NCBI GenBank assembly: GCA_963823675.1
Contig: CAWGMT010000007.1
Location: 620,001-684,000 of the forward strand
Source of the DNA: CAWGMT01 sp963823675
GTDB taxonomy: Bacteria; Planctomycetota; Planctomycetia; Isosphaerales; Isosphaeraceae
DNA length: 64,000 bases
Direction: 5' to 3'
Shown here in pieces: positions 63,731-64,000 of this stretch. Made by a program: the position numbers and the translations under genes. A model generated the notes under the pieces. It did no database searches. It was given only the letters and a program-made list of their open reading frames with translations, and was not told where the DNA came from. Within the stretch, counting starts at the first letter, position 1, and every line of letters starts with the position of its first letter.

Positions 63731-64000
63731 TTACGGCCCATCGGTTACATCGCGGGTGGGCTCGGTCTGCTTGCTCCTGGTCACTCGCCGCAACCCAGTA
63801 CTGACGACCAGAGTCACGACGCCGCAGAGCATGCCGGACAGCGCCATACCTACAAAAGCCGCAGACAGTGGCGGTGCGGCGATGCTCCCCCAACCTCGCT
63901 CGATCAGAGCCCTCTCCACTGGGACGGTCAGAGGATACCAGCCCTCGGGCACCCAGGTCCCGGGCGTCAAGCGTAGCAGGTCGTGCGTGGTGTAATAGTC
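63731..64000 (-). CDS. Hypothetical membrane protein, 5' end outside window
   Basis: The frame is open to the right edge and reads DYYTTHDLLRLTPGTWVPEG, WYPLTVPVERALIERGWGSI, then a membrane helix AAFVGMALSGMLCGVVTLVV and a polar tail ending at 63731. A TTG at 63968 is a possible but weak start; coding character continues beyond it, so the gene probably begins outside the window. No family recognised. Confidence 0.55.
   Translation of the reverse strand, partial: DYYTTHDLLRLTPGTWVPEGWYPLTVPVERALIERGWGSIAAPPLSAAFVGMALSGMLCGVVTLVVSTGLRRVTRSKQTEPTRDVTDGP

Noticed and set aside
63546..63893. Minus-strand frame ending in a hydrophobic segment near the right edge
   Set aside because: Only its last ~40 codons look protein-like (PIAVFSGVAFAASIAVWGL) and it overlaps the better-supported gene at 63731-64000; too weak to list.

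Overview
The window is high-GC bacterial DNA that looks like a planctomycete, most likely of the Isosphaerales/Gemmatales type. The pointers are a LEPR-XLL-like N-terminus, a DUF1501 protein, two secreted sulfatases, a TIGR03067 protein, large eukaryote-like Ser/Thr kinases with TPR tails, a PEGA lipoprotein, and many intergenic palindromic repeats. No rRNA, tRNA, CRISPR array or complete transposase was seen.

Layout. 0-10 kb: efflux parts. A broken RND/HlyD adaptor, a small stress-type membrane protein and an intact adaptor paralogue are followed by two TolC-family paralogues on the opposite strand, with two secreted proteins between them. No inner-membrane pump is visible. 10-15 kb: DUF1501 protein, small membrane protein, SGNH hydrolase and MFS transporter. 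15-23 kb: an accessory region. It holds a protein made of eight ~74-residue repeats, lying between two degraded copies of an [antitoxin-like gene + restriction-methylase N-terminus] segment. It also holds a toxin-like/antitoxin-like pair, HicBA and two further antitoxin-like genes. 23-28 kb: a 1.1-kaa Ser/Thr kinase, a tandem palindromic repeat array and an Rpn-like nuclease pseudogene cut by that array. 28-40 kb: S41 protease, beta-propeller gene, leucyl aminopeptidase, PEGA lipoprotein, nitrilase-like amidohydrolase, TIGR03067 protein, a secreted unknown and an aldo/keto reductase. 40-51.5 kb: kinase-ATPase-TPR fusion, asparagine synthase, AhpD-like protein, YceH-like protein and a GH38-like protein, all rightward. 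51.6-63 kb: a leftward block with two sulfatases, a Gly-rich repeat/TPR protein, a SnoaL-like protein and a sensor kinase with two response regulators. The right edge carries an LRR fragment and a gene running off the window.

Two cross-cutting points. First, about a dozen single-base frame breaks interrupt otherwise well-preserved genes, several in homopolymer or GC-dinucleotide runs, so some may be sequencing errors rather than decay. Second, intergenic space is full of recurrent elements: a ~125-bp dispersed element in up to four copies, at least three hairpin families, and an alternating 82/55-bp tandem array. The most unusual item is the eight-repeat protein, whose repeats carry a position with a different residue in every copy, flanked by near-invariant residues.
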